Assembly (NCBI GenBank): GCA_900469625.1
Contig: UBXV01000036.1
Location: 54,991-118,990, forward strand
Direction of reading: 5' to 3'
DNA length: 64,000 nt
Source of the DNA: Hyphomicrobiales bacterium
GTDB taxonomy: Bacteria > Pseudomonadota > Alphaproteobacteria > Rhizobiales > Rhizobiaceae
Positions 31,300 through 38,897 of the stretch are shown in pieces (positions within the stretch are counted from its first letter, which is position 1; the number at the start of each line of letters is the position of its first letter). Both the position numbers and the translations under genes were made by a program. The notes below the pieces were generated by a model. It worked only from the letters and a program-made list of their open reading frames with translations, made no database searches and was not told the DNA's origin.

Positions 31300-31577
31300 A
31301 GTCCGTTCCTTTCGTTCCCAGGTGGGTTTTCGGAGTTCGGGCATTCTTGCCTCGCCGTGGAGTCGGCTTGATGACGGGTGGATGCCTTGAGCTCACGAGA
31401 TCAAGGTAGGGCGGCAAGGCCGGTTGATCCATGGCGCAGTGCCCCTGGACGGGCGGACGCCGTCGCGATCTGGCCGCGCGAAACATCACGCGGCGCGGCT
31501 GCACCTGCTACGTCTTCGTATACAATGCCGTCTCTGGGAAGGTTCCAGGCGATGGGGACGTTCGCCTGAGTAAAGGA

Positions 31578-31652
<75 letters not shown>

Positions 31653-31814
31653 ATCCGATGAGGCGCATAGACCATAGAACCCGCTGTCGCGTCAATAGGG
31701 TTTGTGCAGGTTTTTTGACAGAAATTTCGAAGGGCGTTTTCGGCCGCTTTGCGCCGCCTTTTGTCGCCCGCCGGAAGCCCTGGAATTCCGGGCTTTCAGC
31801 GTAAGTCACTGAAA

Positions 31815-31853
31815 TAAAAAGACCGCCGAAGATCCCTGTGGATCGCGGCGGTC
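31815..31853 (-). terminator. Rho-independent terminator of cpdR
   Basis: GACCGCCG ... CGGCGGTC with an inner GATCC/GGATC stem; leftward it is followed by TTTTTATTT. 73 bases past the cpdR stop. Confidence 0.85.
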
Positions 31854-31925
31854 GATCTGAAATCCGCGCCAATCCGTCTCGACTGTTGCAGACTGTGGCG
31901 GCGGCTGTGGAAAAAATGCCCGGCC

Positions 31926-32288
31926 TCAGGCGGCCAGCATCTTGTTGACCTCGTCGACGAGGTCGCGAAGGTGGAAGGGCTTCGACAGGACCTTTGCGTC
32001 CTTCGGAGCCTTCGAATCCGGGTTAAGCGCGACGGCGGCAAAACCGGTAATGAACATCACCTTCAGGTCGGGATCGAGTTCGGTCGCCCGGCGGGCAAGC
32101 TCGATGCCGTCCATTTCGGGCATGACGATGTCGGTCAGGAGAAGCGAGAAGGGCTCTTCGCGAAGGCGGTCATAGGCGCTGGCGCCGTTGTCGTAGGACA
32201 TGACCTTGTAGCCAGCCTTTTCGAGCGCCTTTACCAGGAACCGGCGCATATCGTTGTCGTCTTCGGCAAGAAGGATTTTCACAGTCAT
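31926..32288 (-). CDS. cpdR: Response regulator CpdR
   Basis: 120 residues, a stand-alone receiver domain: acidic pair Asp10/Asp11, phospho-acceptor Asp53 in LLTDIVMPEMDG, Thr81 and Lys103 in LSKPFH. Sequence and length match CpdR, which in its unphosphorylated form directs ClpXP to degrade cell-cycle regulators; phosphorylation through CckA-ChpT switches it off. In Sinorhizobium CpdR1 is needed for normal cell division and bacteroid differentiation. The C-terminus ends in Ala-Ala, compatible with its own ClpXP turnover. Confidence 0.9.
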   Translation of the reverse strand: MTVKILLAEDDNDMRRFLVKALEKAGYKVMSYDNGASAYDRLREEPFSLLLTDIVMPEMDGIELARRATELDPDLKVMFITGFAAVALNPDSKAPKDAKVLSKPFHLRDLVDEVNKMLAA

Positions 32289-32483
32289 GAACTCAGCCGT
32301 TGCTTCTCTTTATTTATTGCGCATGGATTGCGGCGTTCTATCCAAACCGCAACGGGGTAAATATCTCGTGAACGCCGCGCGTCAACTCCCCATATACCGC
32401 ATTGGGCCCACTATGGACACAGAGCCGGCCAACTGGCAACATGATGACAACGGCAAGAACCGGACATGGTAAAAAGGGTTCCG

Positions 32484-33365
32484 ATGGGGGAGATGGCGCA
32501 GAGGGAGCTGTTTGAGGTTCTGGAACCTGCAAGCCAGCGGATTCCCTTCGTATTCAACTCGCCGCACAGCGGCCGCTCTTATCCACAGGCCTTTCTCGAT
32601 CAGTCGCGTCTCGACGCGCTGGCGATCCGCCGGTCCGAAGATCACTACGTCGATGAGCTGTTCCAGAACGCGACGTTCCTCGGCGCGCCGATGCTTCTGG
32701 CGCATTTCCCGAGAGCCTTTCTCGACGTCAATCGCGAGCCTTACGAACTCGACCCGCGCATGTTCGACGGGCCAGTGCCGCCGCACGCCAATATCAGTTC
32801 GATGCGGGTGGCTGGCGGTCTTGGCACCGTGCCCCGGCTTGTCGCCGAGAACATGGAAATCTATCGCGGCCGTCTCCCCGTCGAAGAGGCGCTGGAGCGG
32901 ATCGAGACGATCTACAAGCCGTATCATGCGACCCTGCGCAAGCTGATTGCCCGGACGCATGTGCAATTCGGGCTCTCGGTCTTGATCGACTGCCACTCGA
33001 TGCCGGGCAATGTGCATCTTCCGGGTAGCGCCCAGCGGCCGGATTTCATTATCGGCGATCGTTATGGCACCAGCGCCGCAGCCGAGCTGTCCAGGATGGC
33101 GGTGGATCTGCTGCAGGAGCTCGGCTACACGGTCGCGCGCAACAAGCCCTATGCCGGCGGTTTCATCACCGAACATTACGGCCGGCCGAGCCGCGGTCTG
33201 CATGCGCTGCAGATCGAGATCAACCGCGGGCTCTATGTCGACGAGACGACGCTCATCAGGAAGCCCGGTTTCGCCGCGCTGGTCGCCGATCTCACCAGCT
33301 TCATCGCGTCGCTTTCGCGGCATGTCGAGGATTATGGCGCCTATCTGCCGCTTGCCGCGGAGTAA
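32484..33365 (+). CDS. N-formylglutamate amidohydrolase family protein
   Basis: 293 residues from ATG 32484, which follows AAAAAGGG by 5 bases; ATG 32466 would add 6 residues. Family signatures: FVFNSPHSGRSYP with metal-binding His, SEDHYVDELF, DVNREPYELDPRMF and LIDCHSMPG. These enzymes split N-formylglutamate to formate and glutamate in histidine degradation or act on related N-formyl amino acids. It is next to cpdR rather than hut genes, so a hut role is not assured. Confidence 0.88.
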   Translation: MGEMAQRELFEVLEPASQRIPFVFNSPHSGRSYPQAFLDQSRLDALAIRRSEDHYVDELFQNATFLGAPMLLAHFPRAFLDVNREPYELDPRMFDGPVPPHANISSMRVAGGLGTVPRLVAENMEIYRGRLPVEEALERIETIYKPYHATLRKLIARTHVQFGLSVLIDCHSMPGNVHLPGSAQRPDFIIGDRYGTSAAAELSRMAVDLLQELGYTVARNKPYAGGFITEHYGRPSRGLHALQIEINRGLYVDETTLIRKPGFAALVADLTSFIASLSRHVEDYGAYLPLAAE

Positions 33366-33386
33366 TGGCTTTTCCCGTCAGACCTC

Positions 33387-33465
33387 AAAAAGAACCGCGC
33401 CAGTGGCGCGGTTAAGTCTAGGGAGGAAACACCCAAGGAGGGTATTTACAGTCACGAGTGACTGC
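33387..33465 (-). ncRNA. mmgR: Small regulatory RNA MmgR (suhB/alpha-r8 family)
   Basis: About 79 nt. The 5' hairpin CAGTCAC-TC-GTGACTG is followed by a single-stranded stretch with two C-rich anti-Shine-Dalgarno motifs (CCCTCC and CCTCCCT). The 3' end is a terminator AACCGCGCC-ACT-GGCGCGGTT followed by CTTTTT. The size, the motifs and the position between an N-formylglutamate amidohydrolase gene and the inositol-monophosphatase-type gene hisN match the Rfam suhB RNA, known in Sinorhizobium meliloti as MmgR, a trans-acting sRNA that limits polyhydroxybutyrate accumulation. The 5' end is inferred from the promoter. Confidence 0.85.
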
Positions 33466-33471
33466 ATGAAA

Positions 33472-33500
33472 ACCCTAATATTGCACTGCACAATTGTCAA
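33472..33500 (-). promoter_or_regulatory. Promoter of mmgR
   Basis: Minus-strand TTGACA (33500-33495) with 17 bases to TAGGGT (33477-33472), placing the start near 33465. The -35 is perfect and the -10 poor, suggesting activation. GCACTGCA in the spacer pairs with TGCAGTGC at 33521-33528 as an inverted repeat. Confidence 0.6.
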
Positions 33501-33677
33501 GTTGAGCGAGTGAAAACTTTTGCAGTGCGGCAAAGGAATTTCACCGCGGCGACGCGGCAAGGCGGGGGCGGAGACAGGCGCCGAACTGCTCCTTCGTGGT
33601 TGCTCGGCCGTTTGCCTTTCTGCAAATATCGTCTATTCAGATCGGACCCTCCTTCTTCCCTCCCTAAAGAGAGTGAC

Positions 33678-34451
33678 ATGCTACCGGACCGCTCCTTTTT
33701 CGACCGTCTCGCCGATGCCGCCAAAGCGGAAACCCTGCCGCGCTTCAGGATCGGCACGAGCGTGGTCAACAAGCTCGAGGGCGGTTTTGATCCGGTGACA
33801 GAAGCCGACCAGTCGGCGGAAGCGGCGATCCGGGCGCTGATCGAGGCGAATTTCCCCGATCACGGCATTCTGGGCGAGGAGCACGGCAATGTCGGGCTCG
33901 ACCGCGAATATGTCTGGGTGATCGACCCGATCGACGGCACGCGCGCCTTCATCTCCGGCCTGCCGGTCTGGGGCACGCTGGTCGGTCTCTACCGCAACGG
34001 CGATGCGGTGATGGGGCTGATGGATCAGCCCTTTACCGGCGAGCGTTTCTTTGCCGACGGCAAGACGGCGCATTATCGCGGCCCTGACGGCGACAAGGTG
34101 CTGTCGACCCGCGCCTGCGACAGCCTTTCGGACGCTGTGCTATTCACGACGTCGCCGCATCTTTATGCCGGCGACAACAAGATCCGCTTCGAGGCGCTGC
34201 AAGACAAGGTGCGGTTGTTCCGCTACGGCTGCGATTGCTACGCCTTCGCGCTCCTGGCGGCAGGCCATGTCGACCTTGTGATCGAATGCGGGCTGAAGCC
34301 CTATGACGTCGGTGGTTTGATCCCGCTGATCGAGCAGGCGGGCGGCATCGTCACCAACTGGCAGGGCGGCCCGGCGGAAATGGGCGGCGAAGTCATCGCA
34401 GCCGGCAGCGCCGAACTGCATGCGCAGGCGCTGCAAATTCTAAAAGGCTGA
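33678..34451 (+). CDS. hisN: Histidinol-phosphatase, inositol monophosphatase family
   Basis: 257 residues. Metal-site motifs of the IMPase family are GEEHG, WVIDPIDGTRAFISG and the C-terminal CGLKPYDVGGLIPLIEQAGG. Proteins of this subgroup in rhizobia and actinobacteria are HisN-type histidinol-phosphate phosphatases, the penultimate step of histidine synthesis. A general inositol-phosphatase role cannot be excluded. Divergent from mmgR; its 5' leader lies on the opposite strand to the mmgR promoter. Convergent with the next hydrolase, 27 bases away. Confidence 0.82.
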   Translation: MLPDRSFFDRLADAAKAETLPRFRIGTSVVNKLEGGFDPVTEADQSAEAAIRALIEANFPDHGILGEEHGNVGLDREYVWVIDPIDGTRAFISGLPVWGTLVGLYRNGDAVMGLMDQPFTGERFFADGKTAHYRGPDGDKVLSTRACDSLSDAVLFTTSPHLYAGDNKIRFEALQDKVRLFRYGCDCYAFALLAAGHVDLVIECGLKPYDVGGLIPLIEQAGGIVTNWQGGPAEMGGEVIAAGSAELHAQALQILKG

Positions 34452-34478
34452 TCGCGGCAACCGCTGGCGTACGCCCTT

Positions 34479-35450
34479 TCAGGCTGCTTCGCCTTCGCCC
34501 TCGTCCGTCTCATCTTCATCGGGAATGACAAAGGCAAGAATGGCGGCCATCGCCTGGGCGCGATAGCGATCGGCCTCGTGCAGCAATTCGTGGCGGGCGC
34601 CGTCGATCGGGATCATGTGTGCGGCGCGGAAATTGCGCGCCAGCCACTCGACGGCGAGATGCGGCACCAGCCGGTCGGCCGTCGGCGCGAGGATGATCGT
34701 CGGCAGGGTAATGCGGGTCAGGTGCTCGCGCCGGGTGACGCGCCGCATCGCGCGGAAGGCTTCCGTCAGCCAGCGCGCCGAGGGCGGCCCGAGCCGCAAC
34801 TCCGGATAGGCTTCGCTCAAGGCGACGTTGCGCGCATAACGGCGGCGATCGGCGGTCATCACATTGTTTTCAAAGGGGCGATTGCCCTTGTCTGCGTGCA
34901 ATGGCAATTGCCCGAGACCGAGCCAGCGCATCATGGTCGCCATGCCTGCAATGCTGCGCTCGCCGATCACCTGGCCGCCGAGGCCGACGAAGGGGGCAAG
35001 CACCACCAGCCGGTCGATGCGGCTCGACAGGACAGGCGCGAGCGAGAGCGCGACGAGCGCGCCCATGGAATGGGCGACGATGGAAAACGGCAGCCGCGTG
35101 TCCGGCAGGACGATCTGCTCGAGAAAGGTGGTGAGATCGCGTTCGTAATAGGAAAAGCGCTCGACATGCCCGCGCCCCGGCTCGGGCAAAAGCCGCTCGG
35201 AACCCGCCTGGCCGCGCCAGTCGAAGGTCGCGACCCAGAGACCGGCCGCGTTGAGGTCGGCGATGGTCTCGAAGTATTTCTCGATCGATTCGTTGCGGCC
35301 CTGCAGCAAGACGACGGTGCCGCGCGCCACCGGCGTCCTGGTCTTGAAGATGGCATAGCGGATCTTGCGGCCGCCGGCTCCATCGAAGAAGCCCGCCACG
35401 TGATTGTCCGGTATCGGATTGTCAGGGGTGGAGCGAAGGATCGTGGGCAT
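34479..35450 (-). CDS. Alpha/beta hydrolase, lysophospholipase-like
   Basis: 323 residues from ATG 35450 (MPTILRSTPDNPIPDNHVAG). The frame extends to a TTG at 35522, and neither start has a good ribosome site. Hydrolase_4-type core: VVLLQGRNESIEKYFETIADL, FDWRGQAGSERL, nucleophile elbow AHSMGA, Asp in APTADRLVP and catalytic His in IDGARHELLHE. These match the PldB/monoacylglycerol lipase-like group. The acidic C-terminus (EDETDEGEGEAA) is unusual. Cellular substrate unknown. Confidence 0.85.
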   Translation of the reverse strand: MPTILRSTPDNPIPDNHVAGFFDGAGGRKIRYAIFKTRTPVARGTVVLLQGRNESIEKYFETIADLNAAGLWVATFDWRGQAGSERLLPEPGRGHVERFSYYERDLTTFLEQIVLPDTRLPFSIVAHSMGALVALSLAPVLSSRIDRLVVLAPFVGLGGQVIGERSIAGMATMMRWLGLGQLPLHADKGNRPFENNVMTADRRRYARNVALSEAYPELRLGPPSARWLTEAFRAMRRVTRREHLTRITLPTIILAPTADRLVPHLAVEWLARNFRAAHMIPIDGARHELLHEADRYRAQAMAAILAFVIPDEDETDEGEGEAA

Positions 35451-35520
35451 GACGGACGAAACCAGGGTGAAAACGCGTTGATCGGTATCATCAGGGATAG
35501 GCGGCAGGCCTGGCGCCGTC

Positions 35521-35573
35521 AAAGAAAAAAGCCGGAAACGGTGGGTGAAATCCGGACGATCACCGTTTCCGGC
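35521..35573 (-). terminator. Strong leftward terminator without an assigned gene
   Basis: GCCGGAAACGGTG ... CACCGTTTCCGGC, 13-bp perfect stem with a 17-base loop, running leftward into TTTTTTCTTT. No leftward gene ends here: the next gene to the right, ibpA, points away. It probably ends a small RNA (see findings). Confidence 0.8.
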
Positions 35574-35640
35574 CGCTGAAGGAGAAGGGACATGTCACTT
35601 CAGCCCCAGGAGATTTCCTCCCAGTGTCGCCGTTCTACGC
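35525..35640 (-). ncRNA. Candidate small RNA ending at the orphan terminator
   Basis: Upstream of the terminator the minus strand forms GCTGAAG/CTTCAGC (35575-35604, 7-bp stem) and GGAG/CTCC (35609-35621) hairpins, with CTCC-rich single-stranded pieces. A TAGAAC hexamer near 35637-35632 is a possible -10 but no convincing -35 was found. Supported by structure only. Confidence 0.4.
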
Positions 35641-35715
35641 CTGACGATCTGAACCGTGGCCGAACCGTCCATTCATGCGCCGTTCACCGGGCGCAAGAAA
35701 GTTGGAATGGCGTGT

Positions 35716-35745
35716 CTTGAACTGCCGAAATCGCATTCCCATCTT
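35716..35745 (+). promoter_or_regulatory. RpoH (heat-shock sigma) promoter of ibpA
   Basis: CTTGAA, 16 bases, then CCCATCTT, close to the alphaproteobacterial sigma-32 consensus (CTTGAA, CCNNAT-type -10). Start predicted near 35751, giving a leader of about 95 bases. Confidence 0.72.
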
Positions 35746-35750
35746 CTGAT

Positions 35751-35849
35751 CACGGACGCCGATAACGGGTCCGTTCACCGGTCGCGCCGCTGCCTGGATG
35801 GGGTGGCTGACCAGATATCGCAAACAGTTGCTCCCAGGAGGACACCATG
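35751..35849 (+). promoter_or_regulatory. ROSE-like RNA thermosensor in the ibpA leader
   Basis: The leader ends TTGCTCCCAGGAGGACACC before the ATG. The TTGCTCC segment can pair with the AGGAGGA ribosome site, the arrangement that defines ROSE elements of rhizobial small heat-shock genes. Upstream, GGTC/GACC closes a second hairpin (35780-35812). Pairing should hide the ribosome site at low temperature and melt on heating. Confidence 0.7.
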
Positions 35850-36308
35850 CGTCACGTTGATTTTTCCCCCCTCTACCGCTCCACCGTCGGCTTCGATCGT
35901 CTCTTCACCATGCTCGACAGCCTCGGCCAGCCTGACCAGGCCCAGACCTATCCGCCCTACAATATCGAGCGCACCGGCGAAAACGCCTACCGCATCACCA
36001 TGGCAGTTGCCGGCTTCGACGAAACCGAACTGTCGATCGAAGCGCGCGAACACACGCTGACGATCAAGGGCGAAAAGAGCGAGGAAAAGGCGGAAGAAAA
36101 CCAGTTCCTGCATCGCGGCATTGCCAAGCGCGCCTTCGAACGCCGCTTCCAGCTGGCCGACCATGTGGAGATCAAGTCCGCTTCGCTGAAGAACGGCCTG
36201 CTGCACATCGACCTCACCCGTGAGATCCCGGAAGCAGCCAAGCCGCGCCGGATCGACATTACGTCGGTCGCCTCGCAGCCGAAGCAGATCGAGGCTCAAA
36301 GCCTCTAA
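35847..36308 (+). CDS. ibpA: Small heat-shock protein, Hsp20/IbpA type
   Basis: 153 residues. The N-terminal arm MRHVDFSPLYRSTVGFDRLF is that of class A bacterial IbpA-like chaperones. The alpha-crystallin domain runs about 35-130, with the AxFDxTELSI and ALKNGLLHIDL-type edge strand (SASLKNGLLHIDLTREIPE). It holds unfolded proteins for refolding by DnaK/ClpB. Double heat control is indicated by the RpoH promoter and the ROSE-like leader. Followed by a strong terminator. Confidence 0.93.
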   Translation: MRHVDFSPLYRSTVGFDRLFTMLDSLGQPDQAQTYPPYNIERTGENAYRITMAVAGFDETELSIEAREHTLTIKGEKSEEKAEENQFLHRGIAKRAFERRFQLADHVEIKSASLKNGLLHIDLTREIPEAAKPRRIDITSVASQPKQIEAQSL

Positions 36309-36333
36309 CCTGACAGACAACCTCCCAAGACAG

Positions 36334-36363
36334 GCGGCGCTCCTCAAGGGGCGCCGCTTTTTT
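36334..36363 (+). terminator. Rho-independent terminator of ibpA
   Basis: GCGGCGC ... GCGCCGC with inner pairs CC/GG around TCAA, followed by TTTTTT; 25 bases past the stop. Confidence 0.9.
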
Positions 36364-36516
36364 GGTTCGGGGTTGACAGAACAACGGGCGCTCGCGACAA
36401 GCTTTCGTCGCGCAGCATCGGCTCGTTTCCCCTTTTTGCATTGCCTTGCGCGGCGGCCACTGCTGCCTTAGAACCAATCCGATGCCATTAGAATCCGTCG
36501 CACGACGGTATGCCAT

Positions 36517-36783
36517 ATGTTCGAGAAGCATGAGATTTGGAGCCGCGGAGACGACTGCGTGCTCCGCTATGTGATTTTCCGGGATCTACAAACCGGACTT
36601 TACCATTTGCAACAAACCGACAGCCTCTACGCATCCGATCTGGAAGCTCAAGCAAGACAGTCGGCCCAGCAGTTTAACATTGCGATCGATTGTTTTCTCG
36701 AAGAGCCTCCTTCTCAGAGAACGAAAGGCTTCCCGAGCATGGCTGCGGCAATCGCCCACGCGCAAGAGGAACTTGAGCCTTAG
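36517..36783 (+). CDS. Hypothetical protein
   Basis: 88 residues (MFEKHEIWSRGDDCVLRYVI), soluble, acidic, with two probable strands then helices (DLEAQARQSAQQFNIAIDCFLEE). No recognised domain, signal or membrane segment. Base composition is lower in GC near the start than neighbouring genes. The ATG has no clear ribosome site. It stands alone between ibpA and the symporter. Confidence 0.6.
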   Translation: MFEKHEIWSRGDDCVLRYVIFRDLQTGLYHLQQTDSLYASDLEAQARQSAQQFNIAIDCFLEEPPSQRTKGFPSMAAAIAHAQEELEP

Positions 36784-36921
36784 ACGATCGCGACAGGACT
36801 GTGCCGGCCCTGGTTCGCGCCATTCTCGCCGCCGTGCGGTCTTTGGCCCGGCTTGATGAGGATCGTCGCATATGCGCTCGACGGCTGGCCGCCCGGCTGC
36901 CCGTTGCCGGGGAAGTCGGAG

Positions 36922-37917
36922 CTAGCGCTGGGCCGGGACCGGCACGGTGGGCGCTGTTGCGGCCGTCCTTGCGGCATAACGCTGGGCGATCACCGCGCAG
37001 GCCATCAGCTGGATCTGGTGGAAGAGCATGACCGGCAGCACGATCGCGCCGATGTTCTGGCCGGCGAAGATGGCGCTTGCCATCGGGATGCCGCTCGCAA
37101 GGCTCTTCTTCGAGCCGCAGAAGGTGATGGCAATCTCGTCGGCGCGGTTGAAGCCGAGGAGACGGCTGCCGAACATGGTGACAGCGAGAACCAGCGCCAG
37201 CATGACGACCTCGATTGCCACCAGCACGCCGAGATCGGCGAGCGAAAAGGTCTGCCACAGGCCGGAGGTGACCGCCTGGCTGAAGGCGAGGTAGACGACC
37301 ATCAGGATCGAGCCGCGGTCGACGGGCGCAAGCAGGCCCTTGCGCGCCCGGATCCAGCCGCCGATCCAGGGCTGCAGCAATTGACCTGCAATGAATGGCG
37401 CCAGAAGTTGCAGCAGGATCTGCTCCAGCGCATCCAGCGACACGCCGCCATGGCCACCGGCGGAAAACAGCAGGCCGACCAGAAGCGGCGTCAGGAACAT
37501 GCCGAATATGTTGGAGGCCGACGCCGAGCAGATCGCGGCTGGAACATTGCCGCCGGCAACCGACGTAAACGCGATCGACGACTGCACTGTCGACGGAAGC
37601 ACGCAGAGGAACAGGATACCTGTATAGAGCGCCGGCGGCAGGACCGATGCCGGCACGAAGCCGATGGCAAGGCCGATGACCGGGAAAAGCACGAAGGTCG
37701 ATGCCAGGATCGCCAGATGCAGGCGCCAGTGCAGGAAGCCGGCGATGACGACGTCGCGCGACAGCCGCGCACCATGCAGGAAGAACACCAGCCCGACCGC
37801 CACCTTGGTCGCCATGGCGAACCAGGCGGTTGCGTCACCATGGATCGGCAGCAATGAGGCCAGAAGCACGGTGAGAAGCAGGAGCAGGGTGAAGGTGTCA
37901 GGAAGGTAGCGGCGCAT
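36922..37917 (-). CDS. Bile acid:sodium symporter family transporter
   Basis: 331 residues from ATG 37917 (MRRYLPDTFTLLLLLTVLLA); the open frame continues far upstream across the divergent LysR gene and is spurious there. Nine to ten hydrophobic helices with SBF_like signatures: GLVFFLHGARLSRDV, LPSTVQSSIAFTSVAGGNVPAAICSASASNIFG and ITFCGSKKSLASGIPMASAIF. Related to the YfeH group, whose substrates are mostly unknown organic anions. Divergent from a LysR gene that likely regulates it. Confidence 0.9.
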   Translation of the reverse strand: MRRYLPDTFTLLLLLTVLLASLLPIHGDATAWFAMATKVAVGLVFFLHGARLSRDVVIAGFLHWRLHLAILASTFVLFPVIGLAIGFVPASVLPPALYTGILFLCVLPSTVQSSIAFTSVAGGNVPAAICSASASNIFGMFLTPLLVGLLFSAGGHGGVSLDALEQILLQLLAPFIAGQLLQPWIGGWIRARKGLLAPVDRGSILMVVYLAFSQAVTSGLWQTFSLADLGVLVAIEVVMLALVLAVTMFGSRLLGFNRADEIAITFCGSKKSLASGIPMASAIFAGQNIGAIVLPVMLFHQIQLMACAVIAQRYAARTAATAPTVPVPAQR

Positions 37918-37984
37918 GGCTGTCACAGGCTCGATTGAGAAAACACCTTGCCGAGAAATGTCATTATGAAGCAGGATGCAAGGA

Positions 37985-38011
37985 ATAACAGTTATCGTGA
38001 AGGTGGATAAC
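37985..38011. promoter_or_regulatory. Nested dyads at the LysR/symporter divergent promoter
   Basis: ATAAC-A-GTTAT (37985-37995) overlaps GTTATC-N9-GATAAC (37991-38011), the latter ending 2 bases before the LysR ATG. Suits binding of the LysR protein to its own promoter. Confidence 0.45.
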
Positions 38012-38013
38012 CC

Positions 38014-38871
38014 ATGCTCGACCTCGTGCAATTGCGCAGCTTCGTGGCGCTGGAACAGATGGGTAGCTTTACGCTGGCTGCCGAGAAACTGGCGCTCGGG
38101 CAATCGACGGTCAGCCAGCATATTCAACGGCTTGAGGCTGCCGTTGGCCGCAAGCTCGTTGCCCGCGACACGCATCGGGTGTCGCTGACGACCGATGGCC
38201 AGGCCCTGCTTGCGCACGCCCGTTCGATGCTGGCGATCGACGACGAGGTCAAGGCGCTGTTTGCCGAAAGCAGCCTTCGCGGTCGCCTGAGGCTGGGCGT
38301 ATCGGAGGATTTCGTCACGAGCCGGTTGCCGGGCGTGCTCGAAGATTTCGTGCGCGCGCACCCGTCGGTGGAACTGGAGCTGACGGTGGCGCTGAGTGGC
38401 GTGCTCTACCAGATGCAGGATGGCGGCGAGATCGATCTGGTGCTGGCAAAGCGCCGGCTCGGCGATCCGCGTGGCGAACTGGTCTATCGTGAGCCGCTCG
38501 TCTGGCTCGCACGCGATCCCGAGCGCATCAAGCGCGATCGTGTGCTGCCACTGATTGCCTTTCCGCCGCCGAGCATCACCCGCAGCGTGGCGCTCGAAGT
38601 GCTCGACCGGCACCGGCTGCCATGGCGGATCGTGTGCACCTGCGGCAGCCTCAGCGGGCTGACGGCGGCAGCCCAGGCTGGCATGGGCGTGCTCGTCCAG
38701 CCGCGCAGCATGGCGCCCCCGGGCCTCAGGGAGATACCCGCGGGCACCTTGCCACCCCTGGAAGACGTCGAGTTCGTGCTGGTCCCGAGCAAGGGCGCCG
38801 ACCAGGCATTGATCGCCGCTCTCTCGACGGAAATCCTGTCAAAGGTGCGCACGCTTCAGGGCCAGGCCTGA
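38014..38871 (+). CDS. LysR-family transcriptional regulator
   Basis: 285 residues. Helix-turn-helix MLDLVQLRSFVALEQMGSFTLAAEKLALGQSTVSQHIQRLEAAVGRKLVARDTH and a LysR substrate-binding domain from about residue 90. The ribosome site AGGTGG overlaps the dyad at 37991-38011, so DNA binding would also mask initiation of its own transcription. Probable target is the divergent symporter gene. Confidence 0.9.
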   Translation: MLDLVQLRSFVALEQMGSFTLAAEKLALGQSTVSQHIQRLEAAVGRKLVARDTHRVSLTTDGQALLAHARSMLAIDDEVKALFAESSLRGRLRLGVSEDFVTSRLPGVLEDFVRAHPSVELELTVALSGVLYQMQDGGEIDLVLAKRRLGDPRGELVYREPLVWLARDPERIKRDRVLPLIAFPPPSITRSVALEVLDRHRLPWRIVCTCGSLSGLTAAAQAGMGVLVQPRSMAPPGLREIPAGTLPPLEDVEFVLVPSKGADQALIAALSTEILSKVRTLQGQA

Positions 38872-38897
38872 GGCCCGGCCCTGCAGGACCGCATGCC

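Noticed and set aside
33378..33560. 60-codon minus-strand ORF over the mmgR region
   Set aside because: It spans a promoter, sRNA and terminator; sRNA structure explains the sequence better.
37918..38613. Upstream extension of the symporter frame across the LysR gene
   Set aside because: Open by chance opposite a clear LysR gene; the transporter homology begins at ATG 37917.
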